A stretch of 64,000 nucleotides of DNA from Craspedostauros australis (GCA_026770025.1 JAMXDE010000010.1:620001-684000); one strand, 5' to 3'. Shown: positions 11,514-21,755, counted from the first letter of the stretch. Notes: generated by a model from the letters alone, not told the origin. Made by a program: numbers and translations.

Positions 11514-12062
11514 AGAGACGTGATGGGCCGGTGCTCCTACGAGCTACGAGCTATTCTGCCGACATATCATAACGAGTAGAGTTCGAGCTGGGAAAATCTG
11601 TATCTACCCACCCACTCATTCACTTGTCCACATTGGGATACATACTCCAATACTCGTATGTGGAGATACAATTGTAGCAATAGTTTGTGTATTCATTGGT
11701 GGGACTATTCTACATACGAGTGCCACCTCACAAACTCGTACCATACGTGCGTAAGTGCTCCAACATTTCTGATGCATCCACTCACATCCCCCCAAACTCA
11801 TAGTGGACCAGAAGGGACTCGCGCCACCTGTTGCATACGGGCTTGGAAAAGGTAGATCTTGGCGAAGTTGGGCCCTTGTGGCCGTGCCACCTCTCTCTAG
11901 CGAGTAGTTTTCCTCCTTTGCTCTGCTCTAGCTCGTATATTAATGTTATATGGCGCATTGCAGAACAGCTTGTGTTGATGGCGCATTCGGCTGTGTGAGC
12001 ATTGCAGTATCGAAGATGGTTGCACCCCGTGGCCACCGTCCCTGATCCCTGCCAAAACTTCG
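11514..12062. other. Convergent 3' intergenic region
   Basis: This lies between the stop at 11513 and the stop of the minus-strand gene at 12063. It holds 3' UTR material for both; no gene, repeat or RNA was seen. Confidence 0.6.
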
Positions 12063-13460
12063 CTACCACTTGAAGGATCCGTGTTTCTTCATGTTCACGC
12101 TGAGTAGCGTTTCCGCGCTCGCCAGAGGAGCCAGAGATTTCTTGTCGGAGCTCTGCCTGCGTTCGAGGCGTCTCATCCCAGAGACAGTTGGTTGCGGCGG
12201 AGTCCGACCGGTGCTCAACGAAGTGGAGGATGCTGCAATCGCAAGGGACACGTTGTCCCTCTCCATCGGCGTTGGCAAGGCACGCAGGGAGCCGTACCTT
12301 GTCACCACCTTTGCATCAACCGCTTTGCTCCTATGCTTCGGGCCCCCCTTCTTAAAATCTCTTGATGCATAATGGTTGTCCATACTCGAGCGACGCTGAG
12401 TCCGCCTGTGTATCACGTTTGGCTCTGGTGCAGTGGTGGGATTGGAAGTGTCGGGAGATAGGTCAGTTTTGGATTGCATGCTGTGACGCCTGCTCATGAG
12501 TCTTGTCTTTGGTGCCGGTCGCCCTTTGTTTGCTTCTTCAGGTGCTGCGTCTCCGTCTGCATCTTCCCCAATCCGCCTGGTTGAGCCTGGTCGGGGATTT
12601 TCCTGATGCCGCCTCCTCAGGCGCTCTGATCGATGCAAACTGCTGGTCTTGAGTTCTGCGTTGAGTTCATTGGATTTCGACGAGCCTTGCTTTGCTGATG
12701 CGTTGGAGAAGCCTGGCCAATCCACCAGCGCAAAATCGAGCACGATGGGTTTTCGGTCTCTGAGCTGGACGTCGGAATAATCCAGCCTCTTCGTGCGCTC
12801 CTGAAAGTCTTTCTGCACAATCATGGCTCCATCTCGCAAGAGCAGATCTGTGGTACTAGTCGACGGCCTGGCCGTTGAATCAATGGCATGCGATCGTCTG
12901 GAAGCTGACTCCGATGTACTCGTAGGTCTGGACCCGGATTTAGAATGCGAGCGATCTTCGGTGTTCTTTCGGGATGTGCTTCTGCGGTCGGGATGCTCCT
13001 TCGTGCTCTTTGTCGATCTGGTCCGACCGTTGCCGTTCCCGCCACTGACAGCGTCACTTCTGCTGGGAGCTCTACGCTCGCCGCCTTCTCCACTGCCACT
13101 GCGACTTCTGGGCTCTGTGGGCCTGGCGCTTCTCGCGTTCGATCTGCGGCCGCTGCTGCTGCCGCCACTGCTGCTGATGTTGGCTGGTTTCGATTCCTTC
13201 ACCTCCGTGTCATCAGCGCTGCCCTCCTCACTTCTCTTGCGTCGACCTCGGCTTCGATCTTGGGTGCGAGCGGGATTGTTGGAAGCACGCTTCGGCTGTT
13301 CGGACGTGCGGCCTTCTTCGTCACTCCCGCTCCTCGGTCTGTTCCTGCGGCTTCTCCTCGAATGCCTGCTGCTGCTGCCATCGCGAGGCGGCCGATCGGA
13401 CGGCTGCCGTTGCCTCTGCTGGCCTTCCGAGCTCTTGTCATCTTGTGATTCTGTCGTCAT
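12063..13460 (-). CDS. Disordered Arg/Ser-rich protein of unknown function (465 aa)
   Basis: The frame ends with TAG at 12063-12065. The start chosen is ATG at 13458-13460 (MTTESQDDK). The frame is open back to 13901, but that extension translates tandem TACCAA-type and CACA repeats and looks like 5' UTR. About the first 200 residues are rich in Arg, Ser, Gly and Glu (RS/RG-like). A less biased segment near 215-240 contains IVLDFALVDWPGF, followed by several Arg-Arg-x-Ser sites (RRHSMQS, RRSSMDN, RRQSSDKK). The C-terminus is MKKHGSFKW. No membrane segment is visible. It is divergent from TXNDC9 across an 856-bp gap that should hold both promoters. Function is unknown. Confidence 0.65.
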   Translation of the reverse strand: MTTESQDDKSSEGQQRQRQPSDRPPRDGSSSRHSRRSRRNRPRSGSDEEGRTSEQPKRASNNPARTQDRSRGRRKRSEEGSADDTEVKESKPANISSSGGSSSGRRSNARSARPTEPRSRSGSGEGGERRAPSRSDAVSGGNGNGRTRSTKSTKEHPDRRSTSRKNTEDRSHSKSGSRPTSTSESASRRSHAIDSTARPSTSTTDLLLRDGAMIVQKDFQERTKRLDYSDVQLRDRKPIVLDFALVDWPGFSNASAKQGSSKSNELNAELKTSSLHRSERLRRRHQENPRPGSTRRIGEDADGDAAPEEANKGRPAPKTRLMSRRHSMQSKTDLSPDTSNPTTAPEPNVIHRRTQRRSSMDNHYASRDFKKGGPKHRSKAVDAKVVTRYGSLRALPTPMERDNVSLAIAASSTSLSTGRTPPQPTVSGMRRLERRQSSDKKSLAPLASAETLLSVNMKKHGSFKW

Positions 13461-14316
13461 GCTGTGGGCCGCTGTGGAGCGAATGGCAACGAATGGTAGC
13501 GTGAGTGTGTGTGTGTGTGTGTTTTGCGATGGCGATGCTACGATGGCAACGGCGACGCTTGTCCTGCTGAATGCTTCCGGCAAACAGGAGCTGGAACAGG
13601 TGCGGTATTGGTAGCCGTATTGGTAGGCGTATTGGTGTAGATGTACGCCCTTTGATGTCCATGTACTACGATGGTATGGCTCGTACGTGCTGGATCTATC
13701 CGTGGGGGATGTGGAACTCGTGACACTGACAAGCAACAGCAGGAGCGGCGACTTCGGCTCAGCGGTCTTTGTCAGGAGTTCTCGCATCATGGTGGCAGTC
13801 ATCGACCCAGCCTTGCTCGCCACAAGTTCAGCCGCCATCACCTGATACGGGCAGAAGAGCGCTTGTGTCGGTCTTTTCTGATTCTGTTGCGAAAAAGTCA
13901 CGGTGATGCCATGGTTTTGGTACCTGTCGAATGTGGCTTGGGATGCGACGGGTATTTAATATACTAGTATTATCGTATTCAAAATCCAAACACTTGAAAT
14001 CTGTCGCGTTCCTCGAACACAACCGCAAACACAAACGCAAACACGATGTGCCCATTCCCTCCAACTGACCAACACAAATGAAACGCTCTTGTTGTCGCTC
14101 TCGCTCTCACTCTCATCCTCTCATCCTCTCTTCCTCAGACAACACGCTCCCCGATTCACACACAAACACAACTACTATAGTGTATATCATACTATACTGG
14201 ACGAGTAATATACGAGTACTCTGCATGCTCCGCTCACAAGCTGCGACCTCCGCGCCCAATTGTACATACAATACTCTACTCTACACTGCTCTCTTACACT
14301 CTGTGAAAGCACGAAA
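13461..14316. promoter_or_regulatory. Divergent intergenic region between the 465-aa protein (-) and TXNDC9 (+)
   Basis: No gene is recognised. Three tandem units reading ACCAATAC-like on the minus strand lie at 13604-13637, about 145 bases upstream of the minus gene. A short CA/GT tract is at 13503-13521. A shared promoter region is inferred from gene orientation only. Confidence 0.4.
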
Positions 14317-14943
14317 ATGGACTTAGGTTTCGGCAACAAGAATCAGCAGGTCGGATCGGTGGCAGCCAGTGCGTTGGCCCAATCCACCAGAGCGCAGGAG
14401 CAGACGATCGAAGACGAGCTGGACTACTACGACCGTCTGCTGGAGGATGAGGATGCGCTGGTGGAGCTGCGCAAGAAGCGGATGGAAAGCCTGAAGGCCC
14501 AGCACGCGCAGAAGCTGCGATGGAAGGAATTGGGACACGGCACGTACTCCGAGTTGGGCGGTGGCCAGAATGCCGATGCAGCGAAGGAGTTCTTCGAGGC
14601 ATCCAAGAAGTCAGAGCGCCTCGTGGTCCACTTTTACCGCCCCACCACGAGATTCTGCGATATCTTCCACGCTCACTTGTCGAAGCTGGCACCGAGACAC
14701 GTTGGGACGCGATTCGTCAAGATCAATGTGGAGAACTGCGAGAACCAAGGCGGCGGCGCCTCCTTCTTGGTGGAGAGGCTGCATGTCGTGGTCATGCCGA
14801 CGCTGGTGCTTGTCAAGGACAGGAACGCATTCCACCAACTCGAGGGTTTTGATGAGATGGGTGGATCGGACAAGTTCCCCGCGTCTGAGCTGGAGAGGGT
14901 GCTGGCGGCGCACGGCATGCTGGCAGACGAGGATGACAACTGA
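14317..14943 (+). CDS. TXNDC9: Thioredoxin domain-containing protein 9 (TXNDC9/Plp3-like)
   Basis: 208 residues from ATG 14317, close to the family's usual 200-230. Members of this phosducin-like group bind the CCT/TRiC chaperonin in the cytosol and modulate folding of tubulin and actin. The N-terminal half is acidic and helical (EDELDYYDRLLEDEDALVEL, then a Lys/Arg-rich helix). KELGHGTYSEL follows, a typical family stretch. The thioredoxin-like fold covers about 85-205 and includes LVVHFYRPTTRFCDIFHAHL, where the CxxC of true thioredoxins is reduced to one Cys, as expected for this family. VMPTLVLVKD supplies the conserved cis-Pro. The frame is open 57 bases upstream to an alternative start at 14260 that would add an implausible leader. 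It is single-exon. No disulfide reductase activity is expected. Confidence 0.88.
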   Translation: MDLGFGNKNQQVGSVAASALAQSTRAQEQTIEDELDYYDRLLEDEDALVELRKKRMESLKAQHAQKLRWKELGHGTYSELGGGQNADAAKEFFEASKKSERLVVHFYRPTTRFCDIFHAHLSKLAPRHVGTRFVKINVENCENQGGGASFLVERLHVVVMPTLVLVKDRNAFHQLEGFDEMGGSDKFPASELERVLAAHGMLADEDDN

Positions 14944-15557
14944 TGACCATCGCTTTCGCGTTGGTTCCCAGTGCCACTGCCAATACCGCCACAATCGATG
15001 ATCCATGATCCCGCATTACTCGTATTGCGATCATCCATGTGTGGTACTGCTGCACAGCCGGCGGAATCAATCGAGGGAGCAGCCAACGGATTGGTTCATG
15101 GACTTGACCTGAGTTGACGAAGGCAGGGGACTCTTGCCGCGTCATATTGGTAGCATACACTCTATCATATCGTCCAATGCACGACAGGCACTTGTTCAGA
15201 GAGCGGTCTATGCGTGATGGTAGGTCGTGAGGTATTCGTCGTTCAACAGCTTGCACACAAGAACACTCTCGATAGTTTTTACCACAGGGATACGATTTAT
15301 GCCTGTGTGGTGGTCGCATTGTATGATAATTTGTACCGCATGATGACCGGTGGACAGTCGACGATGTACTCGTAGTCGTAAGTATGAAGATATTCGGTGG
15401 ACAGTCGACGATGTACTCGTAGTCGTAAGTATGAAGATATTCGGTGGACCACTCGCAACAGTCTCCGGACACGGTGATGGTGGGGATTCCGCAGTACGTG
15501 TGGGTAACAAACAAAACATGTCCAAATTTACACGATTCCGCGTGAGACATGTGACAT
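14944..15557. other. 3' intergenic region left of the copia insertion
   Basis: Native DNA downstream of TXNDC9. It contains a perfect 47-bp tandem duplication (separate entry). No gene is supported. Confidence 0.6.
15348..15441. repeat. Perfect 47-bp tandem duplication
   Basis: Two identical head-to-tail 47-base units (15348-15394 and 15395-15441), followed by the first eight bases of a third. They lie about 120 bases upstream of the copia insertion point. Confidence 0.95.
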
Positions 15558-15562
15558 GAAAT

Positions 15563-15730
15563 CAAGCAGATACGGACGTTATTACCGGTTATTTGAGCGT
15601 TAGACTGGGCACTTGCAGCTGAATCGTACGCAGCAGAGTAGAGACCACATGAGAGGTAAATGGCTCGTGCCTTGAGCTCATAATCCGTTGTTTACTTCCA
15701 ATTCCATGCCTTTTCCAGTAGGAGAGTTTG
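15563..15730 (+). repeat. 5' LTR
   Basis: It matches 21951-22118 base for base. It starts CAAGCAG and ends AGTTTG, giving CAA...TTG termini instead of the usual TG...CA. A possible primer-binding site begins with TGG at 15729-15731. Confidence 0.9.
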
Positions 15731-16023
15731 GTTTATCACTGACTCGTCGCTCTTTCTGAGCAACAATAGAGGAACAGCCTGAAGAGGCTACGATAATACT
15801 GGAGCTGCAGAATCGTGTAGTATCCGCCATGGCCGGCACAGCCTGCGTAGTGCGGCGTCTCCTACGACAATCATGTGCTGATGTATATTGGTCAACATCA
15901 GAGGGACGTCAACTCAATGTGACGCATTTGCGCGATTGAGTGGCATCGATGGACGCATCGACCATGAGACCAACATGTGATTCCTTGAGTCAACCCGTCC
16001 GCTGTGACGGAACAGATCCTGGG

Positions 16024-16034
16024 TATATATAAAA
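16024..16034 (+). promoter_or_regulatory. TATA-like box in the leader between the 5' LTR and gag
   Basis: TATATATAAAA occurs about 290 bases after the LTR and 277 bases before the gag ATG. An LTR element should start transcription inside the LTR, so this may be incidental or mark an internal, subgenomic promoter. Confidence 0.3.
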
Positions 16035-16310
16035 TTCCCGCTTCTCGACTTCACCAGATATGGAAGGAATGCGCAGTAGCACGGAGCTACTTGTGGGATT
16101 AGGGCATGACGAGTATTAGAGCAGACAGCCTTGTTCCAGCATATGATCTGCTATGTTGTGCTTGTTGGTCTGTTGTTTCCCAGGCATCACGGAATGCATT
16201 CGCTTTGCTCACAATTTCCAAATCTCGCACGATTGAAACACGATTAAACACAAACACAGACATCAACAGCATCAAACAAGACGATATCGCAACATCCAAA
16301 GACATCCACG

Positions 16311-17813
16311 ATGGCAGGAGCAGCAGCCGAAATTCAGAACTACTTTCGTAATGTGCTACTGTTTCCGGATGATACGATTGGTGAAGCGATCAAGGAGCAG
16401 GGAATATCATCATTTGACGACCTGCTTTCATTCGACGACAACAACATACAAGCGTTGTGTGAACGCATTCGAAAAGGCAGTGGTTACATCGCAAATCCAG
16501 CATACGTACCCTCAAAGCCAGTCTCTGGGACACCGGTAATGATCCGCAACCCAGGAGTGCCTCTTGGATGGGTATATGAGATGAGATTGCGAAAGCTTCG
16601 CTACATTCGCTTTCACTACAGCCGCATTCAACGAACATTCACATCATCAGGTGCCACACTATCCCGACTCGACGCAGTTTGGAGCTTGTTCAAAGACGAG
16701 AAACGAATCAAGAGCAGTGATCCTCTACCAACACCCGAATTACTCACCAAGGTGGACTCAGTCAGAGAGACGCTCGAGGACATTCGCAATTACTTGGACA
16801 ACACACTTGGGAGTCAAGACATTCCACTTGCATACGTTGTTCGACCAGATTCAGAGAAGCCAGAGGACAGAATTCCCGCTGTCAGAACATCATTTGGAGA
16901 GCCAACCATGTTGGACGAACTGATTGATCGTGCATCTCATTCCAGTTCCAGTTCCATTTACAAAGCAGACAGAGCAGCAGTTTGGCAAGTCGTTCGAGCT
17001 GCAACACACGGTGGTCCTGCGTGGAATTGGGTACAGGGATTCGAGAGATCGAAAGACGGACGAGCAGCTCATCAGGCGCTTGAGCAACACTATCGTGGAG
17101 ACTCATTTCAAGCACGCACGAAAGCATCGGCTGACAAAACGATCGCTGAGACATACTTCGACGGAAGAGCACGAAACTTCACGTTTGAGATGTACGCACA
17201 GCGATTGAATGCAGCCTTTGAAGATCTTGCGCAGGGAGGTGAACCGCAGATGGAAGAAGCAAAAGTCAGACGCCTTATGCGAGGAATCAGAGATCAACGT
17301 CTGTTCCCAGCATGCGAAGTCGTACGAGCAACAAAAACGTACAAGACCAGCTTTCATCAAACGGTGAACTACCTCGCAGAGTCTCTCGATCAGCGCACTG
17401 ACACAACAACAAGCCGACGTATTGCAGGAATGCAAGGCAATAACAGGAAGAACCGAGGCCGCTCAGGTGGCGGTGGAGGCCAAGGCCGGGGTGGCAGGAG
17501 CAGACGTGGTAAAGGCGGCGACAAAGGCAAACCACAATACAATGCCAACATGAACGTGACCGACAGATATTACGACCGTGAAGAATGGGCAGTCATGTCT
17601 GCCGCACAGCGTGCACGTGCCATTGCACTTCGACAAGAACGAGATGCGAGAAGAGGAGTTGCATCACTTGATACGCAAGGACAGAGCAAACGTCAGCGAA
17701 CAGATGGTCAGGACGCGACGACTCCTGTTGCCTCGGGAAGTGCCTCTGCCGACCAGCGCAAGAGCGGCATCGGGGCTTTCATGACACGTCGCAATCAACA
17801 AGGCCAATCCTGA
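16311..17813 (+). CDS. gag: Copia element Gag (500 aa)
   Basis: 500 codons from ATG 16311 to TGA 17811-17813. Gag would form the cytoplasmic particle that packages element RNA. The N-terminal two-thirds is mixed helical with no recognised enzyme domain. Residues about 382-410 form a Gly/Arg/Lys-rich stretch (RSGGGGGQGRGGRSRRGKGG) that can bind RNA. There is no CX2CX4HX4C zinc knuckle, which many copia Gags carry. The next frame, pol, is in the same phase directly after the TGA, so Gag and Pol are separated by one stop codon only. The call rests on position and composition. Confidence 0.8.
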   Translation: MAGAAAEIQNYFRNVLLFPDDTIGEAIKEQGISSFDDLLSFDDNNIQALCERIRKGSGYIANPAYVPSKPVSGTPVMIRNPGVPLGWVYEMRLRKLRYIRFHYSRIQRTFTSSGATLSRLDAVWSLFKDEKRIKSSDPLPTPELLTKVDSVRETLEDIRNYLDNTLGSQDIPLAYVVRPDSEKPEDRIPAVRTSFGEPTMLDELIDRASHSSSSSIYKADRAAVWQVVRAATHGGPAWNWVQGFERSKDGRAAHQALEQHYRGDSFQARTKASADKTIAETYFDGRARNFTFEMYAQRLNAAFEDLAQGGEPQMEEAKVRRLMRGIRDQRLFPACEVVRATKTYKTSFHQTVNYLAESLDQRTDTTTSRRIAGMQGNNRKNRGRSGGGGGQGRGGRSRRGKGGDKGKPQYNANMNVTDRYYDREEWAVMSAAQRARAIALRQERDARRGVASLDTQGQSKRQRTDGQDATTPVASGSASADQRKSGIGAFMTRRNQQGQS

Positions 17814-20800
17814 CATGAGGTGGGAGGGCGACGCCATGCAACGGCGATCAGTCAGTCCCTTCCATCCGAGACACCGAGAGCCGAATTGGACTCACACGCT
17901 GACACTTGTGCTTTTGGTCCTACTGCATATATTGTACATCGAACTACACAGACCGTCACAACATCGCCATTCTTGGACACATTGGGGGACGTCACCAACG
18001 TACCAATTGTCACAGCAGCGATTGCGTATGACGATCCTGTTTCGTACACCACTTACATCCTCTTCTTTCCTCAATCACTATATTTTGAAACCCTTCCTCA
18101 TCCGCTATTGTGTCCACATCAAATGCGCATGGCGGGTATCATCGTCAATGAGACACCTTTGGTCATGTTACCAGAGGAGAATCGTCATTCATACTCACAT
18201 TCTATTCTTTCTTCACACCATGATTTGCATATCCCACTTCAGCTGAACGGAACGGTATCCTATTTTCATATTCGACAACCGACGCGAGACGAGATACAGT
18301 CCGACAGAGATTGCGTCCATGTATACATGACATCAGATGCATATTGGGATCCTTCACAGCTGTCGTCAGGGGACGATGAAGCAGCAATACGCGCGAAGCT
18401 TCAAGCAGATCAGCAGATGCATATTGAATCACCGATCAGATACGAGCATGACAATCGAACAATACATCACACGCGTACCTCGAATCGTAAGGGGACGATA
18501 ACGCCAGAGCAGCTGGCAGCGAGATGGCGAATCGGAATCGAAGCAGCAAGACGAACACTCGATGTGACAACGCAATTGGCAGTCCGTGATTTCACTACAA
18601 CGACAGGAACACGTCGACTCAATCCTTATGCGATGCAGCTCCGATACCGACGCCTCAACACACAAATGTACACCGACACGATGTTCGCGAAGACAAAGTC
18701 CATACGTGGGAACATCTGTGCAATGATCTATTGTACACCATTTCATTGGGTCAGAGTGTACCCAATGGCGGCAAGGCGAGAGGCCGCGCAGACACTCGAT
18801 GAACTATTCAGAGACTACGGCATCCCACACACAATGATACCAGACAATGCACGAGAGCTAGTTGAGGGCAACTTCAAGAGCAAACTTCTCAAAGCTCAAG
18901 TCTCAATCCGTCCCGTAGAGGCGTATATTCACAACCAGAACAAAGCGGAGGCAACGATCAGAGAACTTCGACGTCAATATCGGCGACTCATGACATCGAC
19001 GAACACACCTGCATACCTGTGGGATTATTGTTTTGAGTACTGTGCAGAGATTCGAAGCAACACAGCACTTCAGATATATGATCTACATGGCCAGACACCA
19101 ACTACAATCCTGACTGGCGATACCACCGACATCTCACATATTTCAGAATTCGGGTGGTTCGACTTTGTGTGGTACATGAATCTCCAAGGAGCAAACATGA
19201 ACACAAAACATCTTGGTCGCTACCTCGGTCCGTCGAAGGCCGTGGGTGAAGCGATGTGCTCGTACATTCTCACATCTTCTGGCGCTGTTGTTTCTAAATC
19301 CTCTGTCATTCCTTTATCCGATGTCGACCTTAACAGTGAAGTAATGAAGCAGCAACAATCCGACTTCATGTCCAATCTACGAAACAAATGGAAAGATCGA
19401 ATGGAAGGCATCAAGCCAGGGGACGACGGAGACGACGTCGACGACACAGCCGAAGATATTGCATTCCTGGAGCAGACTACATCATTGGAACCTTTGATAG
19501 AGCCAGCTGACGCCGACGAAGACGCATATGATCGATACCTGTCCGCTCGAGTCAAGTTACCTGCGGGTGATGACATCCAATTTGGTACTGTGAAGCGCCG
19601 AAAGCGCGATGCGAGCGGGAAGCTGATTGGTCACTCACATTCAAATCCACTTCTTGACACGTCCATGTATGAGGTTGAATTCGTCGACGGGCACAGCGAA
19701 GTGTTCAATGCGAATCAGATCGCGGAAAATATCTACGCGCGAACAGATGACGACGGATACACAACACTCTTGATGGAGGACATCATCGACCATAAGCGAC
19801 TCCCAACCGCAGCAACTGCTGATGACAAGACGACCACGAAGACGACCAAGGGATGGAAGCTGTGTGTGTTATGGAAAGATAGATCTACATCATGGATTCA
19901 CTTACGAGATGCCAAGGAGGCTGATCCTGTGAAGACAGCCGAATACGCAACCAACAACCAGCTCACCAATGAGCCTGCCTTTCGATGGTGGGTTCCATAC
20001 ACGATGAAGCGGCGCAACCGCATCCTGATGGCCAACCGCAAACGATACTTCCGACGAAACGAAAAATATGGTCTCGAACTACCGAAGAGCGTCCAACGAG
20101 CTCTTGCGATCGATGAGGAGACAGGAACCGACTTCTGGCGCAAAGCATTGGAGAAGGAGATGAAGAACGTTCGACCAGCATTCGACATCAAGACAGAAGA
20201 CACGAAGCCACCAGTCGGATACACCTACATTGCATGTCACATGATCTTCGATATCAAAGTCGACCTCACACGAAAGGCGCGACTTGTGGCAGGCGGTCAC
20301 ATGACTGAAGCACCATCCAGCATAACATATGCCAGTGTGGTGACACGCGAAAGCGTGCGAATCGCATTCCTCTTGGCGGCGCTGAACGACCTCGATGTGC
20401 TTGCGGCAGATGTGATGAATGCATACCTCAACGCCCCATGCCGCGAACGCGTCTACACAACATGTGGACCTGAGTTCGGGGCAGACGCAGGCAAGGTAGC
20501 GATAATCTGTCGCGCACTCTACGGGCTCAAATCAAGCGGCGCGGCCTGGAGGGCGCACCTTGCAGAGACACTGCAGAACTCACTCGGATTCACCTCGTGT
20601 CGTGCAGACAGCGATGTTTGGATGAAGCCAGCGGTGACGAGCGATGGGTCTGAATATTACGAGTACATCCTCGTGTACACTGATGACATTCTGGCGATCT
20701 CCAAAGATCCCAGCGCGATACTCTCACACATTGGTTCTTACTTCTTTCTCAAACCTGCCTCGATCGGTCCACCAACAACATACCTCGGCTCTACAATCGC

Positions 20801-21755
20801 TCCGTTCCATCTCACAGCAGAACCGGAGCGGCCGAAGTGGAGCATGGGATCCCAGCGATACGTCCGAGAGGTCACGAAGATGGCACAGAAATGGCTTGAG
20901 GCCCGTGGCGGTAAATTCCGTACCAGCGCGAAAAGCGTCATACCAAACGGTTACCGTCCAGAGCTTGACGCCACCGCCCTTTGTGATCCAGAGGAAATGA
21001 ACTATTATCAACAGCTGATTGGGATCCTGAGGTGGATCGTCGAGTTGGGGCGGATCGACATATGTTGCGAGACAAGCATGATGTCTTCATACTGTGCTGC
21101 CCCCAGAACAGGGCATTTGCGTGTGCTTTTCCATATGTTTGCCTATCTCAACTCACATGACCGATCACGTTTGGTGTTCGACGATGCATACGTCAAGAAG
21201 AACACCATTCCAACACCAGATTGGGCATCCTTCTACCCCGACGCACGCGAATTGATACCACATGACATGCCAAAACCAAGAGGCAAAGAAGTCCAGATGA
21301 CGTGTTTTGTTGATGCAGATCATGCAGGAGATCAATACACACGACGATCTCGAACAGGTGTTTTACTTTTCTTGAATTCCTCACCCATCTTATGGTACAG
21401 CAAGAAGCAGAATGGAATCGAGACATCGACATTTGGTTCAGAATTCACAGCACTCAAGGTCGCCATGGAGATTGTGATTGGCATGAGATACAAGCTTCGA
21501 ATGATGGGTGTGCCTTTGGAGGGACCGGCAGACATCCGAGTTGACAACCAGAGTGTCGTCTACAACGCATCCGCACCCGAGTCACAGCTGAGAAAGAAAG
21601 CCAACGCAATTGCATATCACTTTGTCCGAGAGAATGTGGCGGCAGGAGTGGCAGTCATCCAATATGAACCATCGGAGACCAACCTGGCTGACATGTTGAC
21701 CAAGCCACAATCAGGTCCAAGACGACGAGAGCAATCACAACACATTCTATTTTGA
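17814..21755 (+). CDS. pol: Copia element Pol (protease, integrase, reverse transcriptase, RNase H)
   Basis: An open frame of about 1313 codons follows the Gag stop in the same phase and ends in TGA at 21753-21755. No ATG precedes the protease motif, so independent initiation is unlikely and readthrough of the Gag TGA is the simplest route. In order: a protease-like motif ELDSHADT, where DSHADT replaces the classic D-S/T-G; an integrase core with YTDTMF, MIPDNAREL and HNQNKAEATIRELRR giving D, D and E about 35 residues apart; a copia RT with ADVMNAYLNAP, ALYGLKSSGAAW and YTDDILAIS; and RNase H with FVDADHAGD, GSEFTALKVAME and VDNQSV. A canonical HHCC integrase finger is not evident. All catalytic residues look present. 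Confidence 0.93.
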   Translation, partial: HEVGGRRHATAISQSLPSETPRAELDSHADTCAFGPTAYIVHRTTQTVTTSPFLDTLGDVTNVPIVTAAIAYDDPVSYTTYILFFPQSLYFETLPHPLLCPHQMRMAGIIVNETPLVMLPEENRHSYSHSILSSHHDLHIPLQLNGTVSYFHIRQPTRDEIQSDRDCVHVYMTSDAYWDPSQLSSGDDEAAIRAKLQADQQMHIESPIRYEHDNRTIHHTRTSNRKGTITPEQLAARWRIGIEAARRTLDVTTQLAVRDFTTTTGTRRLNPYAMQLRYRRLNTQMYTDTMFAKTKSIRGNICAMIYCTPFHWVRVYPMAARREAAQTLDELFRDYGIPHTMIPDNARELVEGNFKSKLLKAQVSIRPVEAYIHNQNKAEATIRELRRQYRRLMTSTNTPAYLWDYCFEYCAEIRSNTALQIYDLHGQTPTTILTGDTTDISHISEFGWFDFVWYMNLQGANMNTKHLGRYLGPSKAVGEAMCSYILTSSGAVVSKSSVIPLSDVDLNSEVMKQQQSDFMSNLRNKWKDRMEGIKPGDDGDDVDDTAEDIAFLEQTTSLEPLIEPADADEDAYDRYLSARVKLPAGDDIQFGTVKRRKRDASGKLIGHSHSNPLLDTSMYEVEFVDGHSEVFNANQIAENIYARTDDDGYTTLLMEDIIDHKRLPTAATADDKTTTKTTKGWKLCVLWKDRSTSWIHLRDAKEADPVKTAEYATNNQLTNEPAFRWWVPYTMKRRNRILMANRKRYFRRNEKYGLELPKSVQRALAIDEETGTDFWRKALEKEMKNVRPAFDIKTEDTKPPVGYTYIACHMIFDIKVDLTRKARLVAGGHMTEAPSSITYASVVTRESVRIAFLLAALNDLDVLAADVMNAYLNAPCRERVYTTCGPEFGADAGKVAIICRALYGLKSSGAAWRAHLAETLQNSLGFTSCRADSDVWMKPAVTSDGSEYYEYILVYTDDILAISKDPSAILSHIGSYFFLKPASIGPPTTYLGSTIAPFHLTAEPERPKWSMGSQRYVREVTKMAQKWLEARGGKFRTSAKSVIPNGYRPELDATALCDPEEMNYYQQLIGILRWIVELGRIDICCETSMMSSYCAAPRTGHLRVLFHMFAYLNSHDRSRLVFDDAYVKKNTIPTPDWASFYPDARELIPHDMPKPRGKEVQMTCFVDADHAGDQYTRRSRTGVLLFLNSSPILWYSKKQNGIETSTFGSEFTALKVAMEIVIGMRYKLRMMGVPLEGPADIRVDNQSVVYNASAPESQLRKKANAIAYHFVRENVAAGVAVIQYEPSETNLADMLTKPQSGPRRREQSQHILF

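Noticed and set aside
12823-13614. 263-residue plus-strand frame opposite the 465-residue protein
   Set aside because: An antisense shadow of a Ser/Arg-rich gene, giving an artificial Leu-rich translation.
17820-17822. GTG as the start codon of copia Pol
   Set aside because: GTG starts are not expected in eukaryotic mRNA. The frame is continuous with Gag through TGA and two sense codons.
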